From positions 1 through 64,000 of the forward strand of contig NZ_JAKTTI010000010.1 in the NCBI RefSeq assembly GCF_022427965.1: 64,000 bases of DNA, written 5' to 3'. A program made the position numbers and the translations under genes. Numbering within the stretch: the stretch's first letter is position 1; each line of letters starts with the position of its first letter. This document shows, in pieces, positions 28,753-38,184 of the stretch. A model generated the notes under the pieces. It was not told the DNA's origin and searched no databases. It was given only the letters and a program-made list of their open reading frames with translations. Source of the DNA: Fredinandcohnia quinoae (lineage in GTDB: Bacteria > Bacillota > Bacilli > Bacillales > Bacillaceae_L).

Positions 28753-29439
28753 TCAAATAAAAAACCGAATGATGATCGGGCAGATGATAGCGGCGTATAT
28801 CGCACTGATGATCATCGAGACAGAGCTTATTGCGCCTTCACTTTTTCCAATTTCTAATGCTTTCGCTGTACCGATTCCATGAGACGCAGTTCCAAAACCA
28901 AGCCCTACACCGATATAATGATTAATTTTCGCCATTTTTAAAAATATTGGCCCAAACATCGCGCCCGAAATTCCGGCTACCATTACATAGACAACTGCCA
29001 ATGTAGGTATACCCCCAATCATTTCCGCAATATCTATCGCAACCGGAGATGTGACAGATTTTGTTGTCAGTGATAACATCGTCTTCAAATCAATTGAAAA
29101 AAGTTTCGCCATGTAGATTCCAGTTAGTATACCTGTAGTTGTTCCACTAATTACCCCTACAAAGATCGGTGTAAAGTACTTTTTTAACGCTTTTCGATTT
29201 TGATATAATGGATAAGCTAATGCAACAACCGCAGGTCCTAATAATTCATCAATCCATCTCCCGCCAATCATATATGTATCATATGGAATCGAGAATAAAA
29301 GTAAAAACATAATAAGAATAAATGTTGTAGTTGCAATCGGTACTAATAGAGGGGAATGAAATCGTTTATAGAGAAGTGACATACCCTGATACACAAGTAT
29401 CGTCCCAATAATAAAACTAATCATGTATAAACTATTCAA
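28753..29439 (-). CDS. lrgB: LrgB-family membrane protein
   Basis: 228 residues with 6-7 predicted transmembrane helices and the LrgB signature SVTSPVAIDIAEMIGG (about 128-143) and GTASHGIGTAKALEIG. Partner of the LrgA/CidA protein; such pairs act in pyruvate or glycolate movement and in autolysis control. The frame opens with TTG, which overlaps the lrgA stop (TTGA), with GGGGG 9 bases upstream. ATG at 29424 is the alternative. Confidence 0.87.
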   Translation of the reverse strand: MNSLYMISFIIGTILVYQGMSLLYKRFHSPLLVPIATTTFILIMFLLLFSIPYDTYMIGGRWIDELLGPAVVALAYPLYQNRKALKKYFTPIFVGVISGTTTGILTGIYMAKLFSIDLKTMLSLTTKSVTSPVAIDIAEMIGGIPTLAVVYVMVAGISGAMFGPIFLKMAKINHYIGVGLGFGTASHGIGTAKALEIGKSEGAISSVSMIISAIYAAIICPIIIRFFI

Positions 29440-29831
29440 GCACCAAATCCCCCTTCAAATCCTTTTTGCTGCTTATGCTCCTTCCCTTTGGCAATTACTT
29501 GCCCGATAATGCCGGAAACAAACATTACTAAATACGTGCTTACGAGAGTAATTACGACTGTAATAATACCTTTTCCCTTGAAGATTGGTAAATAATCAAT
29601 AAGACCAACAGTTGCAGGTACAAATAATAATGATAAATATGTTATAAGAAATTGAGAACCACTAGCTAACCATTTTTCTTTCATTAATCCAGTACTGAGT
29701 AATAGGAATAATAATAACATCCCAATTATGCTACCTGGAATTGGAATGGTAAGTAACTCTTGAACAAGATTTCCCACGAAATAAAAAAGATATAATATAC
29801 CGACTTGGATTATAAGCAGGATGTATTTCAT
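29436..29831 (-). CDS. lrgA: LrgA/CidA-family holin-like membrane protein
   Basis: 131 residues with four predicted membrane helices and the motif IPIPGSIIGMLLLFLLL typical of CidA/LrgA. ATG at 29831 is chosen behind AAGGGGTAAGCGA; the long upstream extension of the frame overlaps thpR and is not real. It is translationally coupled to lrgB and lies 14 bases after thpR, so thpR-lrgA-lrgB may be one transcript. Confidence 0.87.
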   Translation of the reverse strand: MKYILLIIQVGILYLFYFVGNLVQELLTIPIPGSIIGMLLLFLLLSTGLMKEKWLASGSQFLITYLSLLFVPATVGLIDYLPIFKGKGIITVVITLVSTYLVMFVSGIIGQVIAKGKEHKQQKGFEGGFGA

Positions 29832-29845
29832 TCGCTTACCCCTTT

Positions 29846-30424
29846 TTACTGTAGTGGAAATATACTTAATGGCTGATATTTCGGCACTCGTGTCATATGA
29901 GTTTGATATAACACAATATGCTCTGCAGTAAATATACATAATTCTTCCTTCGGCTGTACAATACTTTCAATTGTGTGTGCCGGAAACAATTGCTCAGAAT
30001 TCCATTTTCTCGCCATCGTTATATGTGGATTATAAGGTCTCTGATCTAAAGAAAATCCTAAGTTTGTACATGCATGATGAACATCCCTTTGTAATGCACT
30101 TAATTCCTTACTTTCATTAACACCAGCCCAAAATACTCTTGGACTTTCTGTTCTTCCGAAAGTTCCTATTTGATTCAATTGAAGCTGGAAACGATCGTGT
30201 TGTTTTGAAATTGAGTTCATTTCCCTTTTCACATTATTTAATTGGGCAAAAGAGGAAGAGCCACCTAAAAATGCAAGTGTTATATGATAATCTTCTGGGT
30301 GAACCCATGATTTGAAGGATAATCTCGGATCTAATAATTCACACCATTTTGCCAAAAGAGCCTTTGTTTGATTTGGCAAAGCAAGTGCAAGAAAGTAATG
30401 TGTTTGGTGCTCCATTTTATTCAT
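29846..30424 (-). CDS. thpR: RNA 2',3'-cyclic phosphodiesterase
   Basis: 192 residues of the 2H phosphoesterase superfamily (YtlP in B. subtilis). Two HxT motifs are present: YHITLAFLG (about residue 47) and PHITMARKW (about 133). These enzymes hydrolyse 2',3'-cyclic phosphates; older names are LigT or 2'-5' RNA ligase. ATG at 30424 follows GGGGAG at 7 bases. Confidence 0.9.
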   Translation of the reverse strand: MNKMEHQTHYFLALALPNQTKALLAKWCELLDPRLSFKSWVHPEDYHITLAFLGGSSSFAQLNNVKREMNSISKQHDRFQLQLNQIGTFGRTESPRVFWAGVNESKELSALQRDVHHACTNLGFSLDQRPYNPHITMARKWNSEQLFPAHTIESIVQPKEELCIFTAEHIVLYQTHMTRVPKYQPLSIFPLQ

Positions 30425-30494
30425 TTGTGCACTCCCCATACTTTATGATAATGTTTTTATTTTAGCAAACTTATAGCTAAAGCGAAACAAGGTG

Positions 30495-30524
30495 AAAAAT
30501 CCACCTTCAAGAAGGTGGATTTTA
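30495..30524 (-). terminator. Terminator of pepV
   Basis: AATCCACCTTC, short loop, GAAGGTGGATT, followed by TTTTC on the minus strand. Confidence 0.85.
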
Positions 30525-30532
30525 TATTATCT

Positions 30533-31945
30533 TTATTTTGCTAGTTCATAAATGGCTTGGGCATAGATTGCGGTCGCCTTAATAAGGTCCTCTATGATGA
30601 TATATTCATCCTTTTGATGTGCGATATCTGGTCGACCAGGGAATAATGGTCCAAAAGCCACACCTGCTTCAAGTGACCTTGCATATGTGCCTCCACCAAT
30701 AGAAACAAGAGTGGGTTCATCACCTGTTTGCTCTTCATACACTTTTTGTAAAGTCTTAATGAGAGTGTGATCCTTGTCAACATGATGCGGATTTGAATTA
30801 CTATAGTTTTCAAGCTTAAATGTAGCTTTACCACAGACGTCCTCAAGTTTCTTTTTCGTTTCAGTTATATCATTCGTAACAGGATAACGAAGATTAAGCC
30901 CTAGACTGCCTCCGCTTTCAGTAGTATATGTAAGTTTTCCAACATTAATGGTTAAATCATCTGTAATATCGTCACTGTAAGCAACTCCTAGGCTTTTGCC
31001 GCGAGAGTCTCCAACAAAGAATTCGTTTGTGAAATGAAGGAAATCTTGTGCTGCCTTATCAAACTGATAGCGATATAAAAATGACGCCAACAGTAATCCT
31101 GCATTTTTACCATGATCAGGCTCCATACCATGGGCTGATACTCCTTCCAATTGTAGAAGAAGTGTATCCTCATCACACAACCCTCGGCCTTGTAATGAGT
31201 GCTGCTGAAGAAATTCATTATACTCATTTACGATTTTCTGAAGATCTCCATGACCTTGGATCTTTGCTTCTGCAAAATCTGGGACCATATTATAGCGTCG
31301 GCCCGCTTGTAAAAAATCAAGCTTCAGTCCAGAATCATTCGTTTCTGAAATCGAGTGCTGAACGAAATCAAAATCAACAATTCCTTTTTCCGCATAGATG
31401 ATTGGAAAGTCAGCATCAGGTGCAAAACCCATTGTCGGCATTTCTTCATGCTTAAAATAATGGTCCACACATCTCCAATCACTTTCCTCATCCGTTCCAA
31501 TAATCATTCGAACTCGTTTTGCTAAAGGAAGATTTAATTCCTTTACTATTTTCATTGCATAGTAAGCTGCCATTGTCGGTCCTTTATCATCTAATGCGCC
31601 CCGAGCAAATATTTTTCCATCACGGATTTCTGCCCCATATGGATCACTTGTCCAACCATCACCCTCAGGTACAACATCGATATGACATAGAATACCAAGT
31701 AGTTCCTCACCATTTCCCATTTCAAGATGTGCAGCTAATCCATCAAGATTTTTAGCGGTAAAGCCATCGTCACTTCCTTTTTCCAATAAATAATGAAGTG
31801 CCTTGTCAATTCCTTCACCAAATGGTGCTGCTGATGTTCCATTTTCTTCATCTAGAACGCTCTTTATTCTTAAAAATTCTTGTGTGTCTACTATCAATTC
31901 ATTTTTCCGCTTTAATACTTCATCTAGCCAATTAATTTTTTCCAT
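30533..31945 (-). CDS. pepV: Dipeptidase PepV (M20 family)
   Basis: The 470-residue dizinc dipeptidase has ligand motifs ILCHIDVVPEGDGW (His), GALDDKGPTMA (bridging Asp), GTDEESDW (catalytic Glu pair), FAPDADFP (Asp) and a late SIGGGTYAR block with C-terminal His. It splits Xaa-Xaa dipeptides in the cytosol. AAGGAGAT before ATG 31945. The gene follows ythPQ, as in B. subtilis. Confidence 0.95.
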   Translation of the reverse strand: MEKINWLDEVLKRKNELIVDTQEFLRIKSVLDEENGTSAAPFGEGIDKALHYLLEKGSDDGFTAKNLDGLAAHLEMGNGEELLGILCHIDVVPEGDGWTSDPYGAEIRDGKIFARGALDDKGPTMAAYYAMKIVKELNLPLAKRVRMIIGTDEESDWRCVDHYFKHEEMPTMGFAPDADFPIIYAEKGIVDFDFVQHSISETNDSGLKLDFLQAGRRYNMVPDFAEAKIQGHGDLQKIVNEYNEFLQQHSLQGRGLCDEDTLLLQLEGVSAHGMEPDHGKNAGLLLASFLYRYQFDKAAQDFLHFTNEFFVGDSRGKSLGVAYSDDITDDLTINVGKLTYTTESGGSLGLNLRYPVTNDITETKKKLEDVCGKATFKLENYSNSNPHHVDKDHTLIKTLQKVYEEQTGDEPTLVSIGGGTYARSLEAGVAFGPLFPGRPDIAHQKDEYIIIEDLIKATAIYAQAIYELAK

Positions 31946-31960
31946 GTTTTTATCTCCTTC

Positions 31961-33109
31961 TTATAGAATAACAAGGAATAATATGATTCCTACTACACAT
32001 ATTACAGGAATTGAAAAATGATTTACAATAATTCGTTCAGTTTCTAATCTTACGTCATCATCCTTTTTTAACATAATAAGAAAGTGATTTGAAATGATTC
32101 GTTTATATATAACTTTTACCCAAACACCAAATAATATTGAAAATCCAAGTAAAACAATTACTTTTAACCATATAGCAGGAAGGATAATAATTGCAGATAT
32201 TGTTATACCTGTCATTTGTAAAAACTGAAAAATATAAGTTCTGTTACGTAAAAATCCTTTGATAAATAATTCCCGTATCGCATGTTGCGGACTACGTTTT
32301 TTAAAAATACGCTTTGACTTTTTAAAAATAAAAGGTTCACGCCTACTAGGCTTATGTTCCTTTTCGACAAATTCAGAGAACATAAAAATATACTTTATAT
32401 ACTTTAATTTTTCCCTCCGATCGATTATTACGTCCTTTGAGAAGGTTTTTATATTTTTTATTCGTATTGTAGAGAGTCGTAAAAACCCGAATATCATAAA
32501 GATTCCTAATGCTAAAAGGAAATATGCAGATGTATGAAGACTCCAATTTACAAATGTAATGGAGCCAATACCTAATAAAATGAATGTAAGATTACTTAAA
32601 ATTTCTTTCATCCAAACAGACCACATATGATCAAAATATTGTTTAAGGGTGAGAATCAACACCTTAACACCAATAAAATAAAAAATCATGGAGATGATAG
32701 AAATCCAATTCAAGTTATATTGATAAATGAGGAAGGGAGCAAGGACGAGATGAATAATGACGATGCTAACTGCATAACCAAGAATGTATACATTTTTTGT
32801 CCATGTCTTCAATTCGACGATAAGTACATGCTTCTGAATTAAAAACAATTGATCCGCTTCTTCCATATATGTTCTTATTATCCCTTGCCAGCATGCGATG
32901 TAAATTGCCCCTAAGATAAAATGAATTGGTATGCTCTCAAACCATCCAGGTAATTGATTCCACCAAGTAAAATAGTTGTAGCTAAAAATGAAAAAAGATG
33001 GAATAAGTAAATATACAATTATCGTCCAATCAAATATTGAGCGAAAAACACCCCATTGAAACTTACATTCTCTTTTGAATCGATCAATAAACAGCCTAGA
33101 TCCTTTCAT
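31961..33109 (-). CDS. ythQ: ABC transporter permease YthQ (EcsB family)
   Basis: 382 residues with about eight predicted membrane helices and a basic cytoplasmic loop (KKSKRIFKKRSPQHAIREL). It resembles EcsB, the membrane part of the Ecs exporter. ATG at 33109 is selected because AGGTGG lies 5 bases ahead; the frame can begin 9 bases earlier at GTG. It overlaps the end of ythP by 14 bases, so the two are co-translated. Substrate unknown. Confidence 0.88.
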   Translation of the reverse strand: MKGSRLFIDRFKRECKFQWGVFRSIFDWTIIVYLLIPSFFIFSYNYFTWWNQLPGWFESIPIHFILGAIYIACWQGIIRTYMEEADQLFLIQKHVLIVELKTWTKNVYILGYAVSIVIIHLVLAPFLIYQYNLNWISIISMIFYFIGVKVLILTLKQYFDHMWSVWMKEILSNLTFILLGIGSITFVNWSLHTSAYFLLALGIFMIFGFLRLSTIRIKNIKTFSKDVIIDRREKLKYIKYIFMFSEFVEKEHKPSRREPFIFKKSKRIFKKRSPQHAIRELFIKGFLRNRTYIFQFLQMTGITISAIIILPAIWLKVIVLLGFSILFGVWVKVIYKRIISNHFLIMLKKDDDVRLETERIIVNHFSIPVICVVGIILFLVIL

Positions 33110-33824
33110 TTTTTCCACCTGCTAAAATCGCATGAAAACAGTCTAGTAATGTACCATTTTGTAGATTGGCTTGATCTTGGATTTCATTAAGCGTTCCTTG
33201 TGCCTTCAAATGCCCATCAGCAACTAGTAAAAAACGGTCACAAACTTTTTCGGCGGTATCTAGCACATGCGTTGACATGAGTACTCCTGCTCCCCGACTT
33301 TTCTCATCATTTACAAGAGTTAAAAAATCCTTCATTGCCATCGGATCTAAGCCAACGAATGGTTCGTCAATAATATAAATATCAGGACTTAACAAAAAAG
33401 CTGTAATTAGCATAACCTTTTGTTGCATCCCTTTTGAGAATGAACTTGGAAGCTTATGGATCACATTCTCCATATGGAATCGATTTATCAAAGCTTCTGC
33501 TCGCGCTTTAAATTCATTATCGCTAATAGACAGAACAGTTGCTGCCAAGTCCAAATGCTCCCACAATGTAAGTTCATCATAGAAAACCGGTCTTTCAGGA
33601 ATATATGAATATGTATGATTATTTATAAAGTCTATTTTCCCATTACAATGTTCTAGTAAACCAAGAATCGATTTAATAGTTGTACTTTTTCCGGCCCCAT
33701 TCGGTCCAATAAGCCCAACAATCTCTCCTCTGTTAATAGAAAAATTCACATCCTGTAAGATTTTCGTATCAGCCCCATATCCTGCTTCAACTATATTGAT
33801 ATGTAATAAATTCTGATTCAACAT
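33096..33824 (-). CDS. ythP: ABC transporter ATP-binding protein YthP (EcsA-like)
   Basis: The 242-residue ATPase has Walker A GPNGAGKST, a degenerate signature LPSSFSKGMQQK, Walker B IYIIDEPFVGLD and H-loop STHVLDTAEK. It pairs with the overlapping ythQ permease. ATG at 33824 follows GGAGGG; upstream in-frame residues are not part of the domain. Confidence 0.92.
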   Translation of the reverse strand: MLNQNLLHINIVEAGYGADTKILQDVNFSINRGEIVGLIGPNGAGKSTTIKSILGLLEHCNGKIDFINNHTYSYIPERPVFYDELTLWEHLDLAATVLSISDNEFKARAEALINRFHMENVIHKLPSSFSKGMQQKVMLITAFLLSPDIYIIDEPFVGLDPMAMKDFLTLVNDEKSRGAGVLMSTHVLDTAEKVCDRFLLVADGHLKAQGTLNEIQDQANLQNGTLLDCFHAILAGGKNERI

Positions 33825-34193
33825 AATCCCTCCACGTGTTTTATACGTTTGCAAAATGTAAAGGTTTCGTTTAAAAAAATGTAACAAAAATGTAAAATAC
33901 AGAATAATAGAATTACTTTATGATAATAATAGAGAAATATAAAGAATTTTGACAATTAATGTAGAAATAGTCATACTATTCAGATATAGCTATATATTTA
34001 AGATTAAACGTTCTTATTTGAGATGGGGTGGTCATTAAGCCATATATGAATATCTTAAATATGTAATTGTTGAAACTGATATTGTCTGTGTATTTATGTA
34101 GGTTAGGTAAGTTAAGGCAAGACATCACTTAATTCTAGAGCAGTGACTGAGGCATGTGTTAGAACGTGCACTAAACTGATAAGGAGTGGTTTT
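33825..34193. other. Divergent intergenic region ythP / ytzE
   Basis: 369 bases without a gene. A plausible plus-strand promoter is TTGACA (33949-33954), 17 bases, CATACT (33972-33977), which would give ytzE a leader of about 210 bases. The leader has no hairpin that I recognise as a riboswitch. Confidence 0.4.
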
Positions 34194-34415
34194 TTGAAAC
34201 CTTCAACAAACCGTATGTTAACCCGTATCAAGTCAGTCTACATGTTTATTAATGAAAAAGGAACTGTTACTACACAAGAACTCGTAGACGAGTTTGGAAT
34301 AACATCTAGAACCATTCAGCGTGATTTGAATGTGTTGGCATATAATGATTTGGTTCGTAGCCCTAGTCGAGGTAAATGGACGATAACAAAGAAGAAAGTT
34401 AAAATATCATCCTAA
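34194..34415 (+). CDS. ytzE: Small DeoR-type helix-turn-helix protein YtzE
   Basis: 73 residues consisting of only the DeoR-family winged helix: MLTRIKSVYMFINEKG, then TTQELVDEFGITSRTIQRDLNVL (recognition helix). There is no sugar-phosphate effector domain, so it is a stand-alone DNA-binding module. TTG at 34194 is the start, with AAGGAG 8 bases upstream, giving MKPSTNRML, the expected family start. Targets unknown. Confidence 0.88.
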   Translation: MKPSTNRMLTRIKSVYMFINEKGTVTTQELVDEFGITSRTIQRDLNVLAYNDLVRSPSRGKWTITKKKVKISS

Positions 34416-34567
34416 TTATCAACTGAAGGGGTATAAGAAGGTCGTTAACAAATCCAAACTAGAAAGCCTTTTACTATATACATTTCAAACGTAGAAATAC
34501 ATAATCAACTATTTAGATGACTGCCCTTTTCTAATTGTATTATTTAGATTTATAGGGCAATTAGGTA

Positions 34568-34602
34568 AGACGTGCGAACTTTTTCGCACGTCTTTTGGTT
34601 TA
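34568..34602 (+). terminator. Terminator of ytzE
   Basis: AAGACGTGCGAA, short loop, TTCGCACGTCTT, then TTGGTTT. Confidence 0.8.
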
Positions 34603-34612
34603 AGGAACATTT

Positions 34613-35329
34613 TTATTGATTTGCATTTTTCAATCGTAAAACCTCTTCAGCGGTTAACTCTCGATATTCACCAAGCTCCAATGTTTCATCAAGTGGTAGT
34701 GGTCCCATCTTCATCCGCTTCAAATAAATAACTCGTTTTCCAACAGCTTCAAACATTCGTTTTACTTGATGAAATTTACCCTCTTTAATTGTTACTTCTA
34801 TTTCAGATCGTAAACCTGCACTAATAATTTCAAGCACTGCTGGCATTGTAACATAACCATCATCAAGGGTGACACCCTTCTGAAACTCCCCAATATCCTC
34901 CGCAGTCACATGCCCGTCAATAACCGCAAAATAAGTCTTCGGTACATGTTTCTTTGGGGAAAGAAGTTGATGCGCTAACTTACCATCATTCGTTAAAAGC
35001 AATAATCCTTCTGTATCCTTGTCTAAGCGCCCAACTGGAAATGGATTATAAACAATATCCTCCATTTCAAGAAGATCAATTACCGTATCATGCATGTTGT
35101 CATCAGTAGCAGAAATAACACCCTGCGGCTTATTTAACATTAAATAAATAAATTCCTTATAGACAATCTCTTCACCATTCACTGTGACTATTTCTGTGTC
35201 CAATTTAACATGTTTACTAGAATCCTTCACTGCAACCCCGTCAATTTTAACAGCTCCAGATTTCAATAAACTCTTTACTTCTTTCCGACTTCCAAATCCT
35301 CTATTAGATAAAAGCTTATCAATTCTCAT
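34613..35329 (-). CDS. ytzG: 16S rRNA pseudouridine synthase, RsuA family
   Basis: 238 residues: N-terminal S4 domain (MRIDKLLSNRGFGSRKEVKSLL) then the RsuA/RluB catalytic domain with GRLDKDTEGLLLLTNDG holding the catalytic Asp (about residue 102). It is expected to make pseudouridine in 16S rRNA (position 516 in E. coli). GGAGG upstream of ATG 35329. Confidence 0.93.
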   Translation of the reverse strand: MRIDKLLSNRGFGSRKEVKSLLKSGAVKIDGVAVKDSSKHVKLDTEIVTVNGEEIVYKEFIYLMLNKPQGVISATDDNMHDTVIDLLEMEDIVYNPFPVGRLDKDTEGLLLLTNDGKLAHQLLSPKKHVPKTYFAVIDGHVTAEDIGEFQKGVTLDDGYVTMPAVLEIISAGLRSEIEVTIKEGKFHQVKRMFEAVGKRVIYLKRMKMGPLPLDETLELGEYRELTAEEVLRLKNANQ

Positions 35330-35458
35330 TTCAATAATCCTCCATATCCTCCGCTAATACCTATCTTTTGGGTGATTGGGTAATTTGTCTATACACAAGT
35401 GCCCTCCATACATAGACTGATATCGTACTTTAAACTTAAATATAAAAGGAGCGATACT

Positions 35459-35659
35459 ATGTATTATTATGATTACCGTCAACAACCTCAAGGTTTCTTC
35501 CCTGGAATGCCAGGCGGTGCTGGAAATGTAAACCGCCGTATCGATCAATTGGAACGCGAAGTACAACGGATGCAACGTGAACTTGATCGATTAGATCGCC
35601 GTGTTGACAGGATTGAACGTAGGCTTGGGTTTGGTTCACAACGAGAAGAAACATATTAA
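35459..35659 (+). CDS. Small tyrosine/glutamine-rich coiled-coil protein
   Basis: 66 residues. The N-terminus MYYYDYRQQPQGFFPGMPGG is aromatic and glycine rich, like spore-coat peptides. Residues 25-58 form a strongly charged heptad coiled coil (RRIDQLEREVQRM ... DRLDRRVDRIERR). ATG at 35459 is chosen because AAAGGAG lies 9 bases upstream; the longer frame has no ribosome binding site. I do not recognise a named family; a coat-associated role is only a guess. Confidence 0.75.
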   Translation: MYYYDYRQQPQGFFPGMPGGAGNVNRRIDQLEREVQRMQRELDRLDRRVDRIERRLGFGSQREETY

Positions 35660-35664
35660 GGGTT

Positions 35665-35906
35665 GTTCAAAAAGTCCGGGAAAAATTCCTTGAAAAAGCA
35701 TTCGCTTTTTCTTCGTGCGAGGGAAATTCAAGAAGCATTACTTTAGCTGTCGAATCTCTTCGTTGGCTAACTTCTGCGCTCCTTGGAAAAGAAATGAACT
35801 TTTCCTTCGTGCAGGAACGTTTGCTCATGTATTAAAAACATACATTCCGCTGCTCGTAGCTTCGCCGCCTCGACCTTCTCGGCTCTTTTTGTCCTCCTTT
35901 TTGAAC
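35665..35906. repeat. Inverted-repeat-bounded element, copy A (242 bp)
   Basis: Bounded by perfect 10-bp inverted ends GTTCAAAAAG / CTTTTTGAAC. The interior is non-coding and contains CTTCGTTGGCTAACTTCTGCG and TTCCGCTGCTCGTAGCTTCG. A diverged copy of almost identical length lies in opposite orientation at 40487-40727. It sits between the 66-residue gene and murJ, which converge on it. Confidence 0.8.
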
Positions 35907-35935
35907 TCGTATTCTAGTTAAAAAGAAGGCTGTTA

Positions 35936-37555
35936 TTAGTCAACAGCCTTCTTGCTTGTTTTTCGAAACGCAAATTTACTACCAAGTAGTATTTCCAATA
36001 AACGACTCCGATAGGCTAAAAATAAATAAATCACAGCACCAACGACGACCCCTATTAAAAGTACAACCGTTGATTGACCTCTACTCTCATCTACTGAAAG
36101 CCCAAATGACAACAACCATTCGATTAATACAATTCCGATTGCCATCACGAATGCAAATATCCCCATCAATAATGACCTTCTGACAAAGAAGGAGAAGGAA
36201 TATTGGGCATGTCTTGAAATCATCCAAAAATTATAAGCAATAGAGACCGTATATCCAAGTGCGGTCGCTAGAACTGACCCAATTTCTCCAAACCAAATTA
36301 AAAATGGAATATTACATATTAGTTTAACGATAAGCCCTATTGCTAAACTTACTACAGCGAATTTTTGCTTATTAATCCCTTGAAGGATAGCTGCAGTAAT
36401 CGAAAAGAAAGAAAATAAAATAGCAACAGGAGCATACCATCTTAAGACATTCCCACCCGCTTCATTTAATCCAAAAAACGAATTATACATTGGATATGAT
36501 AGAACTGCCATTCCTACAACCGCGGGCAACACTAATAGTACGCAAATCTGAAAAGTTTTATCAATTTGTTTTCTAAGCAGCGAAAAGTCACCATCAGTGA
36601 ACGATTTTGTAATTGTTGGTACAAGTGTCAAACTAAATGCTGTTGCGATGGAGACTGGAATCATGACAAGCTTCGGAACTAGTCCAGTTACGATTCCAAA
36701 TAAGTTTTGAATCTCTTCTTCACCAATAGAATTCAATGCCCTGTTAAATGTATATTGGTCAATAAGGCTATAAAGTGGTATTGCTAGCCCAACAAAAACA
36801 AACGGAGCTGAATACGATATTAATTCTTTATATATTTGTTTTGTCGATATTTCAGTTTGTGGTTTACTAGTAGCTAATAAGTCATCTAGATATGGTTTGC
36901 GTTTTAACCAATACCAAATCATGACTCCCAGGCCACCAATTGCACCAATAAATGCTGCAAAGGTTGCATAACCGATTGCTGTCTTAATGCCACCATCTAA
37001 TAACTCAATGACAATATAAGCTGACGAAAGCAGAAAAATAACCCTAGCGATTTGTTCAATTACCTGCGAAAGAGCTGTAGGACCCATAGATTGATGTCCC
37101 TGAAAAAAACCTCGCATCATTGACATAATTGGAACAATTAAAAGCGCAAAGCTCACCATTCTAATGACAGAAACTACATCATCAGCAGTATAGACGCTTT
37201 TATCTCCGCCTAGTTGTATGGGCGCTAACACTGGTGCAAGTGAGTACAACAATAGAAAACTAAGGAAGCCCGTAATTGTCATAACGAAAAGGCCAGATTT
37301 TAGCATCCTACGACCAGTATGATAATCACCAAGTGAATTATATTTTGAAACAAATTTCGAAACTGCCATTGGTAGTCCCGCAGTTGAAATTGCCAAAAAA
37401 ATCGTATATTGCCCATAACCATATTGATAAAGGGCTATCCCTGTCTCACCCACCAAGTAGGTAAACGGAAAAATATAAATCATCCCGAGTATTCGGGAGA
37501 TATATGTACCAAGTGTTAAGATAAATGTTCCACGCAATAATTTTGATTCAGACAT
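35936..37555 (-). CDS. murJ: Lipid II flippase MurJ (YtgP)
   Basis: The 539-residue MOP-superfamily transporter with about 14 membrane helices flips lipid II across the membrane for wall synthesis. The N-terminal LLRGTFILTLGTYISRILGMIYIFPF is typical of the YtgP branch. ATG at 37555 is preferred to the 13-residue longer frame because GGGGAT lies 5 bases before it and it matches the family start (MSESKLLRG). Confidence 0.93.
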   Translation of the reverse strand: MSESKLLRGTFILTLGTYISRILGMIYIFPFTYLVGETGIALYQYGYGQYTIFLAISTAGLPMAVSKFVSKYNSLGDYHTGRRMLKSGLFVMTITGFLSFLLLYSLAPVLAPIQLGGDKSVYTADDVVSVIRMVSFALLIVPIMSMMRGFFQGHQSMGPTALSQVIEQIARVIFLLSSAYIVIELLDGGIKTAIGYATFAAFIGAIGGLGVMIWYWLKRKPYLDDLLATSKPQTEISTKQIYKELISYSAPFVFVGLAIPLYSLIDQYTFNRALNSIGEEEIQNLFGIVTGLVPKLVMIPVSIATAFSLTLVPTITKSFTDGDFSLLRKQIDKTFQICVLLVLPAVVGMAVLSYPMYNSFFGLNEAGGNVLRWYAPVAILFSFFSITAAILQGINKQKFAVVSLAIGLIVKLICNIPFLIWFGEIGSVLATALGYTVSIAYNFWMISRHAQYSFSFFVRRSLLMGIFAFVMAIGIVLIEWLLSFGLSVDESRGQSTVVLLIGVVVGAVIYLFLAYRSRLLEILLGSKFAFRKTSKKAVD

Positions 37556-37654
37556 TCGAAATCCCCATTCTTCTTTTAAAGGACTATCTTTCATTAAAAA
37601 CTTAAGTAATTTACAAAATGCGCTTAACTTTTCTATTTTAGCATAATCAATATA

Positions 37655-38038
37655 CTACCACCCAGCAATTTTTTGTCTGTCTAGTGAAATATTAGATAAC
37701 GTAATATACTTGCTGTCATCATTGAGTTTTTTAAAATCTTGATCAGTAATTACGAGTGTAAATTCTTCGTATGCCTCACCCTCCATCAACAACATGCCAG
37801 CATGATCTTTTTGAAATAGTATCGCAAATTCCTTATCATTTTGTAATCGAAAACAGAAAATATAAGCATCCAGCTCTTCATGATAAAGCCATGTATAATC
37901 AAATGTATATATGTGATAGGTCATAATTTCAGTCAGGACTGGGATAGAAAGAAGCAAGACATTATTCCCTTTTTCAACTGTCCATCCAGCATCTTCAGGG
38001 TAAATACCCTCTGTAACTGATGGTGTATAATTACTCAT
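37655..38038 (-). CDS. Hypothetical protein
   Basis: 127 residues, acidic, soluble, rich in aromatic residues, with alternating strands suggestive of a small beta-sandwich. AGGGGAAATGAA before ATG 38038 is a good ribosome binding site, and base composition matches the neighbours, so it is a real gene. I do not recognise the family. Confidence 0.7.
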   Translation of the reverse strand: MSNYTPSVTEGIYPEDAGWTVEKGNNVLLLSIPVLTEIMTYHIYTFDYTWLYHEELDAYIFCFRLQNDKEFAILFQKDHAGMLLMEGEAYEEFTLVITDQDFKKLNDDSKYITLSNISLDRQKIAGW

Positions 38039-38184
38039 TTCATTTCCCCTTTCATTTCATGTTATAGTTTAGACTTGATTGAAAGGAAATTCAATAAGAA
38101 AGAGAATGTCTATTAGTATTTCAGAACCAACATTAATACTGCATATGATATTATAAAGGTAAATAAATGCGAGTTGGTGAAAAT

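Noticed and set aside
30988-31401. Open frames on both strands inside pepV
   Set aside because: pepV is a full-length, motif-complete enzyme; the others are shadows rich in unlikely residues.
34143-34193. Longer N-terminus for ytzE starting at 34143
   Set aside because: No ribosome binding site upstream of 34143, while TTG 34194 has AAGGAG at good spacing and gives the expected family start.
34416-34567. Possible small RNA or riboswitch between ytzE and its terminator
   Set aside because: The hairpin at 34568 is explained as a terminator; no conserved aptamer pattern was recognised in the rest.
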